Positions 41,143-49,649 are shown, counted from the first letter of the stretch. The stretch is 64,000 bases of DNA from an uncultured Alphaproteobacteria bacterium (GCA_902595855.1 CACJRY010000006.1:1-64000); one strand, 5' to 3'. The notes: generated by a model from the letters alone, not told the origin. Program-made: numbers and translations.

Positions 41143-42069
41143 TTAATAAATAAAATTACTTAGTTTAATTGCGTTTTCAAAAACAATACTGTGACGTTCT
41201 GCTAACTCACTAATATTCTTACTGTATCCACCACCTATGACTGTTGCAATTGGTATTTTGTGATTTAAAAAGTGATCTAAAACAATACGATCTCTTTTAT
41301 GAATACCCTCTGTGCTTAATTTAAAATTACCCAGCTTATCATTTACATGAACATCTACCCCAGCATCATAAAGAACAATATCAGGGGTAATTTTGTCTTT
41401 AATATTTTGAAGTGTTTTTTCTATTGTTTTTAAATATTCAAAATCACCTATTTGAGCAGGAAGACCTATATCCAACCATCCTTTTTTTTTATCAAATGGA
41501 AAACTCTCTTTACTATGCACTGAACACGTGTAAATTGATGGATAATTTTGACATATGTCAATTGTACCGTCTCCTTGATGTACATCAAGATCTAAAACTA
41601 ATACATTTTTAACTAGTTTTTCTTCAATCAAATTAATAGCGGTATATGCAAGATCATTAAATATACAAAAACCATAACCATAACAAAAATGTGCATGATG
41701 TGTACCACCACCAACATGACATGCTATTCCGTTTTTAAGTGCTTGTTTAGCAGTAAGTAGTGTGCCTTCAATTTCTAAGAATGACCTTTCACGTAATCTA
41801 TTAGACCAAGGAAGATTTATTAGTCTTAAATAATCTTTAGTTAAATTACTTTTCTCAACTTTATTTATATAATCTATGTGATGTATTTGTTCCAAATTAT
41901 CTAAAGGAGGAAAGGAGGGAGTTATTACATTTAATGATGAAGCATATTTTTTTTGAATGTATTCAAACAAATCTGAGAATTTACTACCTACAAAACTATG
42001 TATTTTTGGCACAGGAATATCGTAATTCTGGTGATAAATGATCGATAATGGCCGAAATTTGGGACTCAT
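41143..42069 (-). CDS. histone deacetylase-superfamily amidohydrolase
   Basis: 308 aa arginase-fold deacetylase. Zinc and proton-relay residues are visible: THHAHF (HH at 124-125), VLDLDVHQGDGT (Asp160, Asp162, His164) and a later YDAGVDVH Asp. In bacteria this family includes acetoin-utilisation and acetylpolyamine deacetylases. GGYSKN near the end supplies the usual Gly/Tyr loop. It is convergent with the DDAH gene (13 bases apart) and divergent from the small membrane-protein gene. Acetylpolyamine hydrolysis is the likeliest role. Confidence 0.88.
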   Translation of the reverse strand: MSPKFRPLSIIYHQNYDIPVPKIHSFVGSKFSDLFEYIQKKYASSLNVITPSFPPLDNLEQIHHIDYINKVEKSNLTKDYLRLINLPWSNRLRERSFLEIEGTLLTAKQALKNGIACHVGGGTHHAHFCYGYGFCIFNDLAYTAINLIEEKLVKNVLVLDLDVHQGDGTIDICQNYPSIYTCSVHSKESFPFDKKKGWLDIGLPAQIGDFEYLKTIEKTLQNIKDKITPDIVLYDAGVDVHVNDKLGNFKLSTEGIHKRDRIVLDHFLNHKIPIATVIGGGYSKNISELAERHSIVFENAIKLSNFIY

Positions 42070-42122
42070 AAAAAACTTAAATAGGTACTTCTAATTTAAA
42101 ATAAACACCTATTTACCATATT

Positions 42123-42494
42123 ATGAGAGTGTATATTGCAGAGTGTTGGGACGGTATTATGAGTCATGATTTAAACCCCCTTAGACATATACCAAATTTA
42201 CAAGTTAGACATATGATTCTTCAAATCTTAGCCTGGTTGTGGTGTATTGTTTTTTCTTTATATGTTGGATCATGGTTTGTGTTGGGTTTAACTTTTACTG
42301 CTCATTTTCTTTTAATTTTTGCGATAATAGCAACCATTACTACCTTCACTTTTTCAGAAAAACGCGTTTACAGATTTAGAGAAGGTTATCATTCAGTTAA
42401 TAGGTCTAGAGTCAGCCTTATTTTCAGAGATAAAAACGGCAATCCATATAAAGTGAATTTACCTAAAAATGACCCTGGTGGCGAGCATGATTAA
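42123..42494 (+). CDS. membrane protein of unknown function
   Basis: 123 aa with two TM helices (about 30-52 and 58-80) and a charged C-terminal tail. The N-terminal DLNPLRHIPNLQVRHMI stretch is the best candidate signature. Not recognised; possibly a small accessory subunit. Divergent from the deacetylase gene. Confidence 0.6.
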   Translation: MRVYIAECWDGIMSHDLNPLRHIPNLQVRHMILQILAWLWCIVFSLYVGSWFVLGLTFTAHFLLIFAIIATITTFTFSEKRVYRFREGYHSVNRSRVSLIFRDKNGNPYKVNLPKNDPGGEHD

Positions 42495-42704
42495 ATTATC
42501 TTACAATTATTAAATAAGAGAACTGTATTTCTTTTTTAATATTTTCATCATAATAATTTATTCAATTTATAGTACTTTATTTTTAAATTCGTAAATTAGG
42601 AAAGAAAATTCCTTTAAACAAAAAAATAAAAAAAAATTTACTGATAAATAAATTTTATTCAGGATAATTTTCTAATTTATTTATATTTAATTAAAATAAC
42701 AAAG

Positions 42705-42732
42705 ATTTTTCAAATTTACAAATTTGAAAAAT
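42705..42732. promoter_or_regulatory. 13-bp palindrome upstream of the barrel genes
   Basis: ATTTTTCAAATTT (42705-42717) and AAATTTGAAAAAT (42720-42732) are perfect inverse complements with two bases between. The site is 36 bases before the start of the next gene and well beyond the end of the upstream gene, so it could be an operator. It lacks the loop of a terminator. The rest of 42495-42767 is AT-rich with no visible gene. Confidence 0.4.
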
Positions 42733-42767
42733 TAATATTAAAATTATAATTTATATAAGGAGATGGT

Positions 42768-43049
42768 ATGAAATTTTTAACAACTTTTAAAATAAATAAT
42801 GGTTTTGATAGATGGTTAAAACTAGTAGATGATTTGCAACCTTACATGGACAAATATGAATATAAAATGATATTTGCCTGTACAAATGATGATGAAACAC
42901 AAGTTTGGGACATGGGTGAGGCTAATAATCCAGATTTAGTTAATGATTTTTTAGGCGATCAAGAAGTGATCAACATGAGAAGAGAAGCAGGAGTAGATTT
43001 GGAAAGCTCAGAGGTTGTCTCTACAATAAGTAAACACAAAATATGGTAA
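42768..43049 (+). CDS. DUF3764-like small barrel protein
   Basis: 93 aa. Matches the small DUF3764-type layout: MKFLTTFKINNGFDRWLKLV, an acidic middle and MRREAGVDLESSEVV near the end. AAGGAG lies five bases before the ATG. The next gene is a paralog (shared (M/A)R(R/T)EAGV and EVV segment), so this looks like a tandem duplication. Function unknown; dimeric barrels of this size often bind small ligands. Confidence 0.65.
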   Translation: MKFLTTFKINNGFDRWLKLVDDLQPYMDKYEYKMIFACTNDDETQVWDMGEANNPDLVNDFLGDQEVINMRREAGVDLESSEVVSTISKHKIW

Positions 43050-43083
43050 ATAAATAGAATAAATAATTAAAAAGGAAAATATT

Positions 43084-43353
43084 ATGAAAATAATAATGAG
43101 TGTAGAAATTAGTGAAGGCTACGTAAGATGGAAAGAACTTTTCGAAAGTGCAGTCGATGCAAGAGAAAAGTACGGAGTAAAAGTATTAGCATACGGTCAT
43201 CCTAAAGATAATGAGAATAAAGTTTATCAAGTATTAGAAATAGAATCTATGGAGAAAATGCAAGAAGCTCTAAAAGACCCTGAAATAGCAAAGGCAAGAA
43301 CAGAAGCAGGAGTAAAATTAGATACACAAGAAGTAGTTTTTTTAGTAGAATAA
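43084..43353 (+). CDS. DUF3764-like small barrel protein (tandem paralog)
   Basis: 89 aa, paralogous to the gene at 42768 (both share a GF/GYxRWxxL opening, then AR/MRREAGV...L...EVV). AAAGGA precedes the ATG. Together with 43418 they form a run of three small barrel genes on one strand. Function unknown. Confidence 0.65.
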   Translation: MKIIMSVEISEGYVRWKELFESAVDAREKYGVKVLAYGHPKDNENKVYQVLEIESMEKMQEALKDPEIAKARTEAGVKLDTQEVVFLVE

Positions 43354-43417
43354 ATTTAACTGTAAATAATTAATTCTAATAGAATATACTAATTAGTCAA
43401 AACTTAGGGAGGTTAAA

Positions 43418-43705
43418 ATGTCAGTTTGTAGAATAACAACTTTGAATTTAAAAACAAAAGAGGCTGCCGATGAGATTGTTGCTTCTTATACTGCAAATGC
43501 ACCTACAGAATTTCCAGAAGCAGAACAATTATTGCAAATACGAGCAGGGGACACAACAATTATTGCTGTTTCTTTGTATCAAGATGAAGCTGCGATGGAA
43601 AGAGCATCAGCAAACAGAACTAAACGTATGGACTCCAAGAAGGATCATTACGTTTCAGTAGATATGAAAGTTGGTTCAGTAGTATTGAATCATTCAAATA
43701 TTTAG
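43418..43705 (+). CDS. ABM-like small barrel protein (paralog of 12755)
   Basis: 95 aa. Shares the opening MSVCRITTLN, APTEFPEAEQLL and AMERASANRTKRMD with the protein at 12755-13039. GGGAGGT is a strong ribosome site six bases before the ATG. It is followed by a clear hairpin terminator at 43743. No catalytic residue identified. Confidence 0.65.
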   Translation: MSVCRITTLNLKTKEAADEIVASYTANAPTEFPEAEQLLQIRAGDTTIIAVSLYQDEAAMERASANRTKRMDSKKDHYVSVDMKVGSVVLNHSNI

Positions 43706-43742
43706 ACTTTCAGATACAATTTACGCATAGATAATTAAAAAT

Positions 43743-43767
43743 ATGCTGGGATTAAATATCCCAGCAT
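43743..43767. terminator. bidirectional hairpin terminator
   Basis: ATGCTGGGA (43743-43751) pairs with TCCCAGCAT (43759-43767) around a seven-base loop. It lies between the stops of 43418-43705 and the leftward gene ending at 43797. On the minus strand it runs into ATTTTTAATT, so it best terminates the leftward gene; the plus-strand tail is weaker. Confidence 0.75.
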
Positions 43768-43796
43768 TATAAAAACTCATTTTAATTTAGAAAAAC

Positions 43797-44405
43797 TTAA
43801 TCCCAAGTTGTCTCCAAAATACGCATAAGAGTAAATCCTCTCCAATCAATAACATCTAAAAAATCTCGGTGATTAGAAAAGAATTCTTCACCATTAAGTT
43901 TATCTTGGGCAGCACCGTATTCTTTCATTGTATTAAATCTTACTGCAAATCCATAAGAGCCGTCATCTTTTCCAATTAATCTTCCAACTGATCCTCCAGT
44001 AGCGCCGCTATCCATCCAGGTTTTGATAAAAATTTCTCCTCTTTCTTGAATCATATTCATATCATGATGAAAAAACATCCACTGAGCAAAAACAGGTTTT
44101 ACACCAGCATCAGACTCCATATTATGAATTAAAGGTTCATAAAAATTCATAGTTTCCCATTTTGTTTCTGAAAAATATGGATCCATATCTTTACCCCATT
44201 GTGCATCATTTGAAATTTTATCATCAAAATCTCCAAAATGTGTCCAACTTTCAAACCCAATATTAGTTACGTAAAATCCAGTGTCTTTACCTAGAAGACT
44301 TCCAATTGATGCACCCACTGCACCATGTTTTTTAAAATATTGTGATGCAACATTAAACGCCTCAACTCCTTTTGAACTTGAATGAGTCCAACTACCTACA
44401 AGCAT
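43797..44405 (-). CDS. two-repeat alpha+beta barrel protein
   Basis: 202 aa with an internal duplication: KHGAVGASIGSLLGKDTGFY near residue 26 and SGATGGSVGRLIGKDDGSYG near residue 132. Each repeat resembles one ABM/NIPSNAP-type barrel monomer, so the chain would fold like a pseudo-dimer. GGAGG lies before the ATG. No catalytic residue visible. Role unknown, but it belongs with the other small barrels at 42-44 kb. Confidence 0.65.
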   Translation of the reverse strand: MLVGSWTHSSSKGVEAFNVASQYFKKHGAVGASIGSLLGKDTGFYVTNIGFESWTHFGDFDDKISNDAQWGKDMDPYFSETKWETMNFYEPLIHNMESDAGVKPVFAQWMFFHHDMNMIQERGEIFIKTWMDSGATGGSVGRLIGKDDGSYGFAVRFNTMKEYGAAQDKLNGEEFFSNHRDFLDVIDWRGFTLMRILETTWD

Positions 44406-44519
44406 TTTTCCTCCTTTGTTAAGAGGAACGTATCACAAAAGATAATTTAGTAAATTTTTAATCATCTTAAATATTATTAAAATTTAATAAGAATAATTTA
44501 TACTTTACTAAGTTAGACA

Positions 44520-45548
44520 TTAATTAATATTTAATGTTTTTAATTTATTTATTTTTTTATCCATTACAAGAAACCATATCGGAGGAATTAAAGCCATTAT
44601 TAACATAATGGAATAATTTGCTGGCATCTCAATTACTTTTTCTTCTTGTGATAATAAGGGATAATGCTTGGAAGCACTTTGATGATGTTCTGTGTGTAAA
44701 CCTAAATTAAATGTCGACCAATTAGCTGATATATGACGACTATTCCATGAGTGATGGTCAGTAAATCTCTCGTATTTTCCATTCTCCATTTTTCTTTCTA
44801 AACCATAATGTTGAATATAATTTACAAGTTCTAGTAAAGTAATAGAAACAAAAGAGTGAAAGATAACAAATACTAAGCCGTTAATACCAGCAATAAAAAA
44901 CGCAATGAATAAAAAAATAATTTCTAATACAAAATAATGAAGCATTCTGTTTTGCAGACTAAATGTACTGATATTTTTTTTATCAAGTATATTTTTTTCA
45001 ATATTCCAAGAAGAAATCACACTATTAATTACACAGCGAATGAAATAGAAATAAAAATTTTCACCTCTTCTTGCTGTAGCTGGATCTTCTTTTGTTGCTA
45101 CATGTTTATGATGACCGTAAACATGCTCTATACGAAAATGACCATAACAACATAATACTAATAAAAAAACACCGATACCACGCATATATTTATTTTGCCG
45201 ATGAATCAGTTCATGAGCTGTAGTAATACCAATTGAGCCACCTGACATTCCAACAGCGGCACCTAAAGCAGCTGCAACAAGGATACTAATGCTTGAGTCA
45301 GATACTACGATTAACCCAAATACAATTAAAAATAAGATACAAGGCAAGATGATTAGAATAAAAAAATTATGTAACACATTTTCTTTTAGGTCTGCATCTT
45401 GCTTACTTAAATATGGTAACACCAAATCAATAATTGGGACTAATATAAAAACCCATATAAAAGGAGAGACAGACCAAGAAGGATTTAAAAGAAGACCAAG
45501 TGAACTGGATGCAATTAATATTAAAGGTGTTACAAGGTAAAAAAACAT
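44520..45548 (-). CDS. alkB: AlkB-type membrane alkane/fatty-acid hydroxylase
   Basis: 342 aa di-iron hydroxylase embedded in the inner membrane with about six TM helices. All histidine boxes are present: HELIH (112-116), EHVYGHHKHVA (141-151), NYIQHYGL (243-250, typical of AlkB) and LHTEHH (284-289). KEDPATARRGE after box 2 also matches AlkB. It omega-hydroxylates alkanes or similar chains using rubredoxin as electron donor. No rubredoxin or reductase gene is adjacent, so the donor lies elsewhere. The leftward gene is followed by barrel genes. Confidence 0.85.
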   Translation of the reverse strand: MFFYLVTPLILIASSSLGLLLNPSWSVSPFIWVFILVPIIDLVLPYLSKQDADLKENVLHNFFILIILPCILFLIVFGLIVVSDSSISILVAAALGAAVGMSGGSIGITTAHELIHRQNKYMRGIGVFLLVLCCYGHFRIEHVYGHHKHVATKEDPATARRGENFYFYFIRCVINSVISSWNIEKNILDKKNISTFSLQNRMLHYFVLEIIFLFIAFFIAGINGLVFVIFHSFVSITLLELVNYIQHYGLERKMENGKYERFTDHHSWNSRHISANWSTFNLGLHTEHHQSASKHYPLLSQEEKVIEMPANYSIMLIMALIPPIWFLVMDKKINKLKTLNIN

Positions 45549-45570
45549 TACATTGTATATATATTATTTT

Positions 45571-46260
45571 TTATCCAACTCTATGGACAAAATCTTCACT
45601 GATATAAATTCCTGAATCTTTTTCCTTTTTATATCGAACAATTAATTGAGCAATACAGTCATCAATTTTATATTCCTGTTCTTTTCGGTATTGTAAATTA
45701 ACTCGTATAGGTACTTTAAAACTAACACCTGGAATAGTGTATAACTCAATTTCATATCTTCCTTTATAAAGAGTTTTAATTAATTTGGTATTTCCCTCTC
45801 TGTCAATTTCACCATATTCAGTACCAACTCCCATATAACTACTATTATTATTACGAATACCCGCTAAAATTTCCTTATCATCTTTGGTAATGATAGATCC
45901 ATATAATTTGATGTCATAGACATCTAATTCATTTGAATCTGGATCCATAACACTCATTTGTATAGCACTGACATCAAAACGAGTAACAATTGCGTTATTT
46001 TCTTTTAAGAGATAATAATATTCCAAAACAATTTTTCTCCCACTCATATCAAAAGTGGAAACTTTAGTGCCACACACATAAGGTTGATTTGTATCATCAT
46101 TTTCAACGATCCATTTAATTGTATAAAAACGAAAATGTTTTTCTGTTGTTTCATATTCATATGTTATTTCAGCATAGCTGGGTGTAGCAGAGACAAGATA
46201 TAATATGATTAATACAAGTGATATTAAAAATAATACAATTCGTTTAGTTATCTCTGCCAC
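45571..46260 (-). CDS. exported protein of unknown function
   Basis: 229 aa with an N-terminal hydrophobic segment (about 9-25) followed by a signal-peptidase-like SYAEI site. The mature part is beta-rich, with VCGTKV and a second Cys late (IDDCIAQLIVRY). It ends 22 bases before the AlkB start on the same strand. No family recognised; periplasmic location inferred. Confidence 0.55.
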   Translation of the reverse strand: MAEITKRIVLFLISLVLIILYLVSATPSYAEITYEYETTEKHFRFYTIKWIVENDDTNQPYVCGTKVSTFDMSGRKIVLEYYYLLKENNAIVTRFDVSAIQMSVMDPDSNELDVYDIKLYGSIITKDDKEILAGIRNNNSSYMGVGTEYGEIDREGNTKLIKTLYKGRYEIELYTIPGVSFKVPIRVNLQYRKEQEYKIDDCIAQLIVRYKKEKDSGIYISEDFVHRVG

Positions 46261-46274
46261 AAAAAAAGAAATAT

Positions 46275-46308
46275 AAAAAAACTTAGTCGAAAAAAAGTCA
46301 CGACTAAG
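46275..46308 (-). terminator. Rho-independent terminator of the response-regulator gene
   Basis: CTTAGTCG (46282-46289) pairs with CGACTAAG (46301-46308); read on the minus strand the stem is followed by seven T's (46275-46281 as A's on plus). It directly follows the leftward gene that ends at 46327. Confidence 0.88.
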
Positions 46309-46326
46309 ATTATTTTATGAAATTAT

Positions 46327-47037
46327 TTACGCTGATTGTGGTGACCACGCGTATCCTGTACCGTAGTGAGTTGTAATCCGATTAAATGAAATTTCTGGTT
46401 TTGCTTTGCGAAACTTTTTACGAAGACGTTTAATATGGGAATCAATATTCCTATCCGTAACATCTAAGTTATGAGCATAACAAACATCAAGTAGTTGGGA
46501 CCGAGAATTTACAACACGTGGTCTCTTTACAAGTTTATCAAGCAAAGCATATTCAGTTTTCGTCAACTCTATCTCTTTGCCAAACCATCGGCAGTTAATC
46601 TGCTCTTCAAACATCTGAAGATTACCTAACTTATAGACCTTTCTTTTTTCTTTTATTTGAAAAAAACTTAAGATTTTTTCTAATCTTGCTAATAAAATAT
46701 TGAAGGAATAGGGTTTTAAAACGAAGTCAGAGATTGTAGATTCTCTTAAAGCTTTTTCCTCAATAAAATTGTTATCAAGTCCAGTTAAAAAAAGTGCTGG
46801 GAGTCTATCTTGATTGAGCATATTGCATAAAGTTTTATAAAACTCTAGACCATCCATGCCAGGCATACGCCAATCTATAATCCAAGCATCAGCTGATTTT
46901 TTTTCATGAAATTTTAGTGCTTTTTCTGGATTAGAAAACGTTATTGTTTCGTAACCTTTTTTTTGAAATTGCATTGATAATGTTGTCAAAATGGAAGTAT
47001 TATCGTCTATAATAGACACAGTTATTTTATTCGTCAT
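46327..47037 (-). CDS. orphan OmpR/PhoB-family response regulator
   Basis: 236 aa. Receiver domain (1-115) with acidic pair Asp11/Asp12, phospho-acceptor Asp55 in IIDWRMPG, Thr85 and Lys108 in DFVLKPYS. The DNA-binding winged helix (about 140-232) has LTKTEYALLDKLVKRP and NIDSHIKRLRKKF with the final GTGYAW motif. It resembles ChvI/PhoB-like regulators. No histidine kinase is adjacent and it is terminated alone. The upstream intergenic 47038-47285 holds the candidate RNA at 47185. Confidence 0.88.
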   Translation of the reverse strand: MTNKITVSIIDDNTSILTTLSMQFQKKGYETITFSNPEKALKFHEKKSADAWIIDWRMPGMDGLEFYKTLCNMLNQDRLPALFLTGLDNNFIEEKALRESTISDFVLKPYSFNILLARLEKILSFFQIKEKRKVYKLGNLQMFEEQINCRWFGKEIELTKTEYALLDKLVKRPRVVNSRSQLLDVCYAHNLDVTDRNIDSHIKRLRKKFRKAKPEISFNRITTHYGTGYAWSPQSA

Positions 47038-47184
47038 TTTTCCTTTCTCTTAATCACCAAAAAAACCTTCAAAGAAATTAACCCTAACACTAAGGCCAAA
47101 GTGTGTCAAAAATAATATTTTATATTTCTTAAAACGAACACAATTAGACCTCGAACTTGCCTAATTTGAAATTTAAAAATCTTT

Positions 47185-47257
47185 ATGGCACTGTGTAGTA
47201 GGAATATTCATTATGTTGTCGTCGTAAATTTCATTTATTACTCCTTCGCAGTGCCAT
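47185..47257 (+). ncRNA. candidate structured RNA B (leader or sRNA)
   Basis: ATGGCACTG (47185-47193) pairs perfectly with CAGTGCCAT (47249-47257), enclosing 55 bases with CTCCT (47241-47245). The layout equals that of 32743-32816 within one base. It lies 28 bases before the start of a rightward membrane-protein gene and on the side opposite to the response regulator. The remainder of 47038-47285 shows no gene. Class unknown. Confidence 0.38.
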
Positions 47258-47285
47258 TAAATACTCTCACTTACTTCGAGACATC

Positions 47286-47567
47286 ATGATTGCACTTTCC
47301 CGTTTTTTTCTTTTTAGTTCGACATATCTTGTTTTATTAATACTCAGCAGTATTGCATCAGCAGAAACAGAATACTTTTCAATGATTACTTTTTTGATAA
47401 CTAGTTTAGCTTTAGGGGGGTGGTTGTACTACTTACACAAAATAGCAATAGAACCATCACCAGGATTAAAAGAAATATTATATGTGGTTCTTTTCTTAAC
47501 CGTCTTCACGACTATCTGGGCAGGATTTAATATTTACATACAGTCTGACTACTTTGTTCTAGACTAA
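47286..47567 (+). CDS. membrane protein, three TM helices
   Basis: 93 aa with a hydrophobic N-terminus that could be a TM or signal segment (about 7-25), then two further helices. No family recognised. It overlaps the next gene by one base (TAATG), so the pair is translationally coupled. It sits just after candidate RNA B. Confidence 0.6.
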   Translation: MIALSRFFLFSSTYLVLLILSSIASAETEYFSMITFLITSLALGGWLYYLHKIAIEPSPGLKEILYVVLFLTVFTTIWAGFNIYIQSDYFVLD

Positions 47568-47887
47568 TGCTAAAAAGTTTTTGGTTCTACTTCTTTTCCA
47601 TACCAGTTTTATTCAGTTTGATTACTTTTAGTTTGCCAATTAATTTTTTTGAAGATTTTATTAATACACCTTTATTTTCAGATGCAGTCGAATATTGTGA
47701 AGATGTGGTCAATAATGATCCTTACATAACAGAATACGGAACCATGCAAGATCAGTGTGTTGCTAACTTTATGGGAGAACCAAAAATATTAGGCCCACTT
47801 ATCTTTTTATTAAGTTTAATAGGATTATTATTTGTTATTCCATTAATTGTTTATCTAATAGTTAGTATGCCTAACTATAAAAAGTAA
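47567..47887 (+). CDS. membrane protein with two TM helices
   Basis: 106 aa: one TM near the N-terminus, a middle loop with two Cys (YCEDVVNN and DQCVANF) that could form a disulfide outside the cytoplasm, and one C-terminal TM (about 75-100). The loop suggests a small periplasm-facing sensor or inhibitor. Not recognised. Partner of the previous gene. Confidence 0.6.
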   Translation: MLKSFWFYFFSIPVLFSLITFSLPINFFEDFINTPLFSDAVEYCEDVVNNDPYITEYGTMQDQCVANFMGEPKILGPLIFLLSLIGLLFVIPLIVYLIVSMPNYKK

Positions 47888-47907
47888 TAAATTAATATAA
47901 AACACTA

Positions 47908-48549
47908 TCAAATTTCAAATTTAAGGAAATGAATATTAGGTGGTTCTGTTTTTACATCTTCGTAATTTGGTAATTCTGTCTCAAAATCTATTGTTTCTGG
48001 ATAAATAATTTCCCATCCATAATTTTCTCTATATGACTTATCAAATATTGAGTTGATGGTAATCTCTCCCTTTGGAACATCAATATCTATACTTTTAAAG
48101 GCATCTATTTTTTTTGATTGGATAATTTTATTATCTCTATTTTGAACATAGTTTTCCCATGATAAATTTTGGTCTAAACATACTACACTCATTACTTTTG
48201 ATGGAATTTGTATTGATCCAACAGCATAGTTAATGCGTTTTACATTAGCCATTTTAATTGCTTTGTCATAATCTTCTACACCCTCAATATGTGTAGTGGA
48301 AATATAATAATCTTTCTTATCATCAAACAAAATCACGTTATTAGAAGCTGCATATGTAATTAGCCCTAAACCATTTTCTTCATCTGTTCGTTTGAACTCT
48401 ATATATTTATCTTCTTCTAGTTTCTTAATGATAGAGATTATATTGGTATTATCTCCAACTAATTGTTTTATTTCTTCAAATGTTTTTTTATCAAAAAAAT
48501 AAATATCTCCATCATAATCAAGATTATCTATAAGACTAAATTCAGCCAC
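47908..48549 (-). CDS. hypothetical protein, 213 aa
   Basis: Soluble acidic protein, no signal peptide or TM segment. No motif recognised. It is the second gene of a leftward pair (gap 35 bases to 48585) in the accessory zone left of the tRNA-Arg fragment. It may act with the LRR-like protein before it. Confidence 0.5.
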   Translation of the reverse strand: MAEFSLIDNLDYDGDIYFFDKKTFEEIKQLVGDNTNIISIIKKLEEDKYIEFKRTDEENGLGLITYAASNNVILFDDKKDYYISTTHIEGVEDYDKAIKMANVKRINYAVGSIQIPSKVMSVVCLDQNLSWENYVQNRDNKIIQSKKIDAFKSIDIDVPKGEITINSIFDKSYRENYGWEIIYPETIDFETELPNYEDVKTEPPNIHFLKFEI

Positions 48550-48584
48550 AATTACAACTGCTCTCTAGATACTTTATTTCTCTT

Positions 48585-49463
48585 TCAGTCATTATTTTTA
48601 ATCATGGGAAAATTAATTGTTAATGGATCAACATCGCCCTGAATTTCTTTTTTATCTTCATATATAAATTTTATATAGGCATAGCCTTTAGGGCGAAGTT
48701 TATTTTCAACTTTATTATCCTCAATTATCATTTTTTTTGTTACGTAGCCCCCTTCCTCAGTATAAAAGTGATTAATAGATAAGAAATGCCAACCTATTTC
48801 TTTCTTCATATTGTTAATAAAACTACAATCAAAGTCATTAATTTTATAAGCCACATCTATTGTTATCTTTTCTAGTTCTTCTTTATTTAAAAATTGAAAA
48901 AAAGAAATGTTACCACTGAAAAATCTTATACGTAGTTCTTGTATCTCTATTTTTGAAAGTATCTTTTTAAGATCTTCAAATTTTTTATCATTAATGTTTT
49001 GAAAATCGCTATAATCACATTCTAATATGTATAAACTAGCAACATATTTTAGATTTGGAATTTTTAGAAGATCAGTAAATTTTTCCAAGACTAATCCACC
49101 TATCCATTCAAGTTTTTTTAAATTAAATATTCCTTTCATGGGATCAAATTTTTCATAGCCCAAGTTTTTCATTTCATTAAAAGGTATTATGTTCTCTTCC
49201 CATTTAAAATTATCTTCAATATCTATTATATCTTCATCCCACCTTGACCATGGAATTTCTTGTATTGATAATCCTTCTTGAAAGTACATACTTTCAAGAT
49301 TAGGGAAACAAGTAATTTTATCTAGATCAATTCCTTCATCATATTCAATAAACTTAATATCTTTAATCTCGTAAAATTTCTTTTTGGTTTTGACCATTGA
49401 GTTAAAAGACTCATAATCTAATATTAAGTCAACTTTATCTTCTTCTTGGTTTGAATCTGTCAT
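48585..49463 (-). CDS. leucine-rich-repeat-like hypothetical protein
   Basis: 292 aa, acidic, without TM or signal. Irregular repeats such as LDKITCFPNLESMYF and FNLKKLEWIGGLVLEK and IPNLKYVASLYIL have the L-xx-L spacing of leucine-rich repeats. Such proteins bind other proteins. It precedes the 213 aa gene on the same strand and lies next to the tRNA-Arg fragment. Function unknown. Confidence 0.45.
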   Translation of the reverse strand: MTDSNQEEDKVDLILDYESFNSMVKTKKKFYEIKDIKFIEYDEGIDLDKITCFPNLESMYFQEGLSIQEIPWSRWDEDIIDIEDNFKWEENIIPFNEMKNLGYEKFDPMKGIFNLKKLEWIGGLVLEKFTDLLKIPNLKYVASLYILECDYSDFQNINDKKFEDLKKILSKIEIQELRIRFFSGNISFFQFLNKEELEKITIDVAYKINDFDCSFINNMKKEIGWHFLSINHFYTEEGGYVTKKMIIEDNKVENKLRPKGYAYIKFIYEDKKEIQGDVDPLTINFPMIKNND

Positions 49464-49608
49464 TATAAATACATCCTAACACCAACAATGGTGATTGTTT
49501 AGTTCTAATCAATGCAAAACCATCTAGAATATGTTAAAATAAATAAATGGTGGTACCATGAACATGAATGGTTCAATCGTACTAGAAAAAAGTATTGAAA
49601 AACAAGCA

Positions 49609-49649
49609 GTGCCCGTAGCTCAGTAGGATAGAGCACCAGATTCCTAATC
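49609..49649 (+). repeat. 5' half of tRNA-Arg(CCU), probable att/island boundary
   Basis: 41 bases identical to the first 41 bases of the complete tRNA-Arg at 29171 (acceptor 5' strand, D-arm, anticodon loop and start of the 3' anticodon stem), then unrelated sequence. The break falls in the anticodon stem/loop, a usual crossover site of tRNA-targeting integrases. It is same-strand and not a functional tRNA. The accessory genes from 49666 onward lie to its right. Confidence 0.85.

Noticed and set aside
49555-49632. Short ORF ending inside the tRNA-Arg fragment
   Set aside because: Only about 22 codons, no ribosome site and no similarity; taken as chance.
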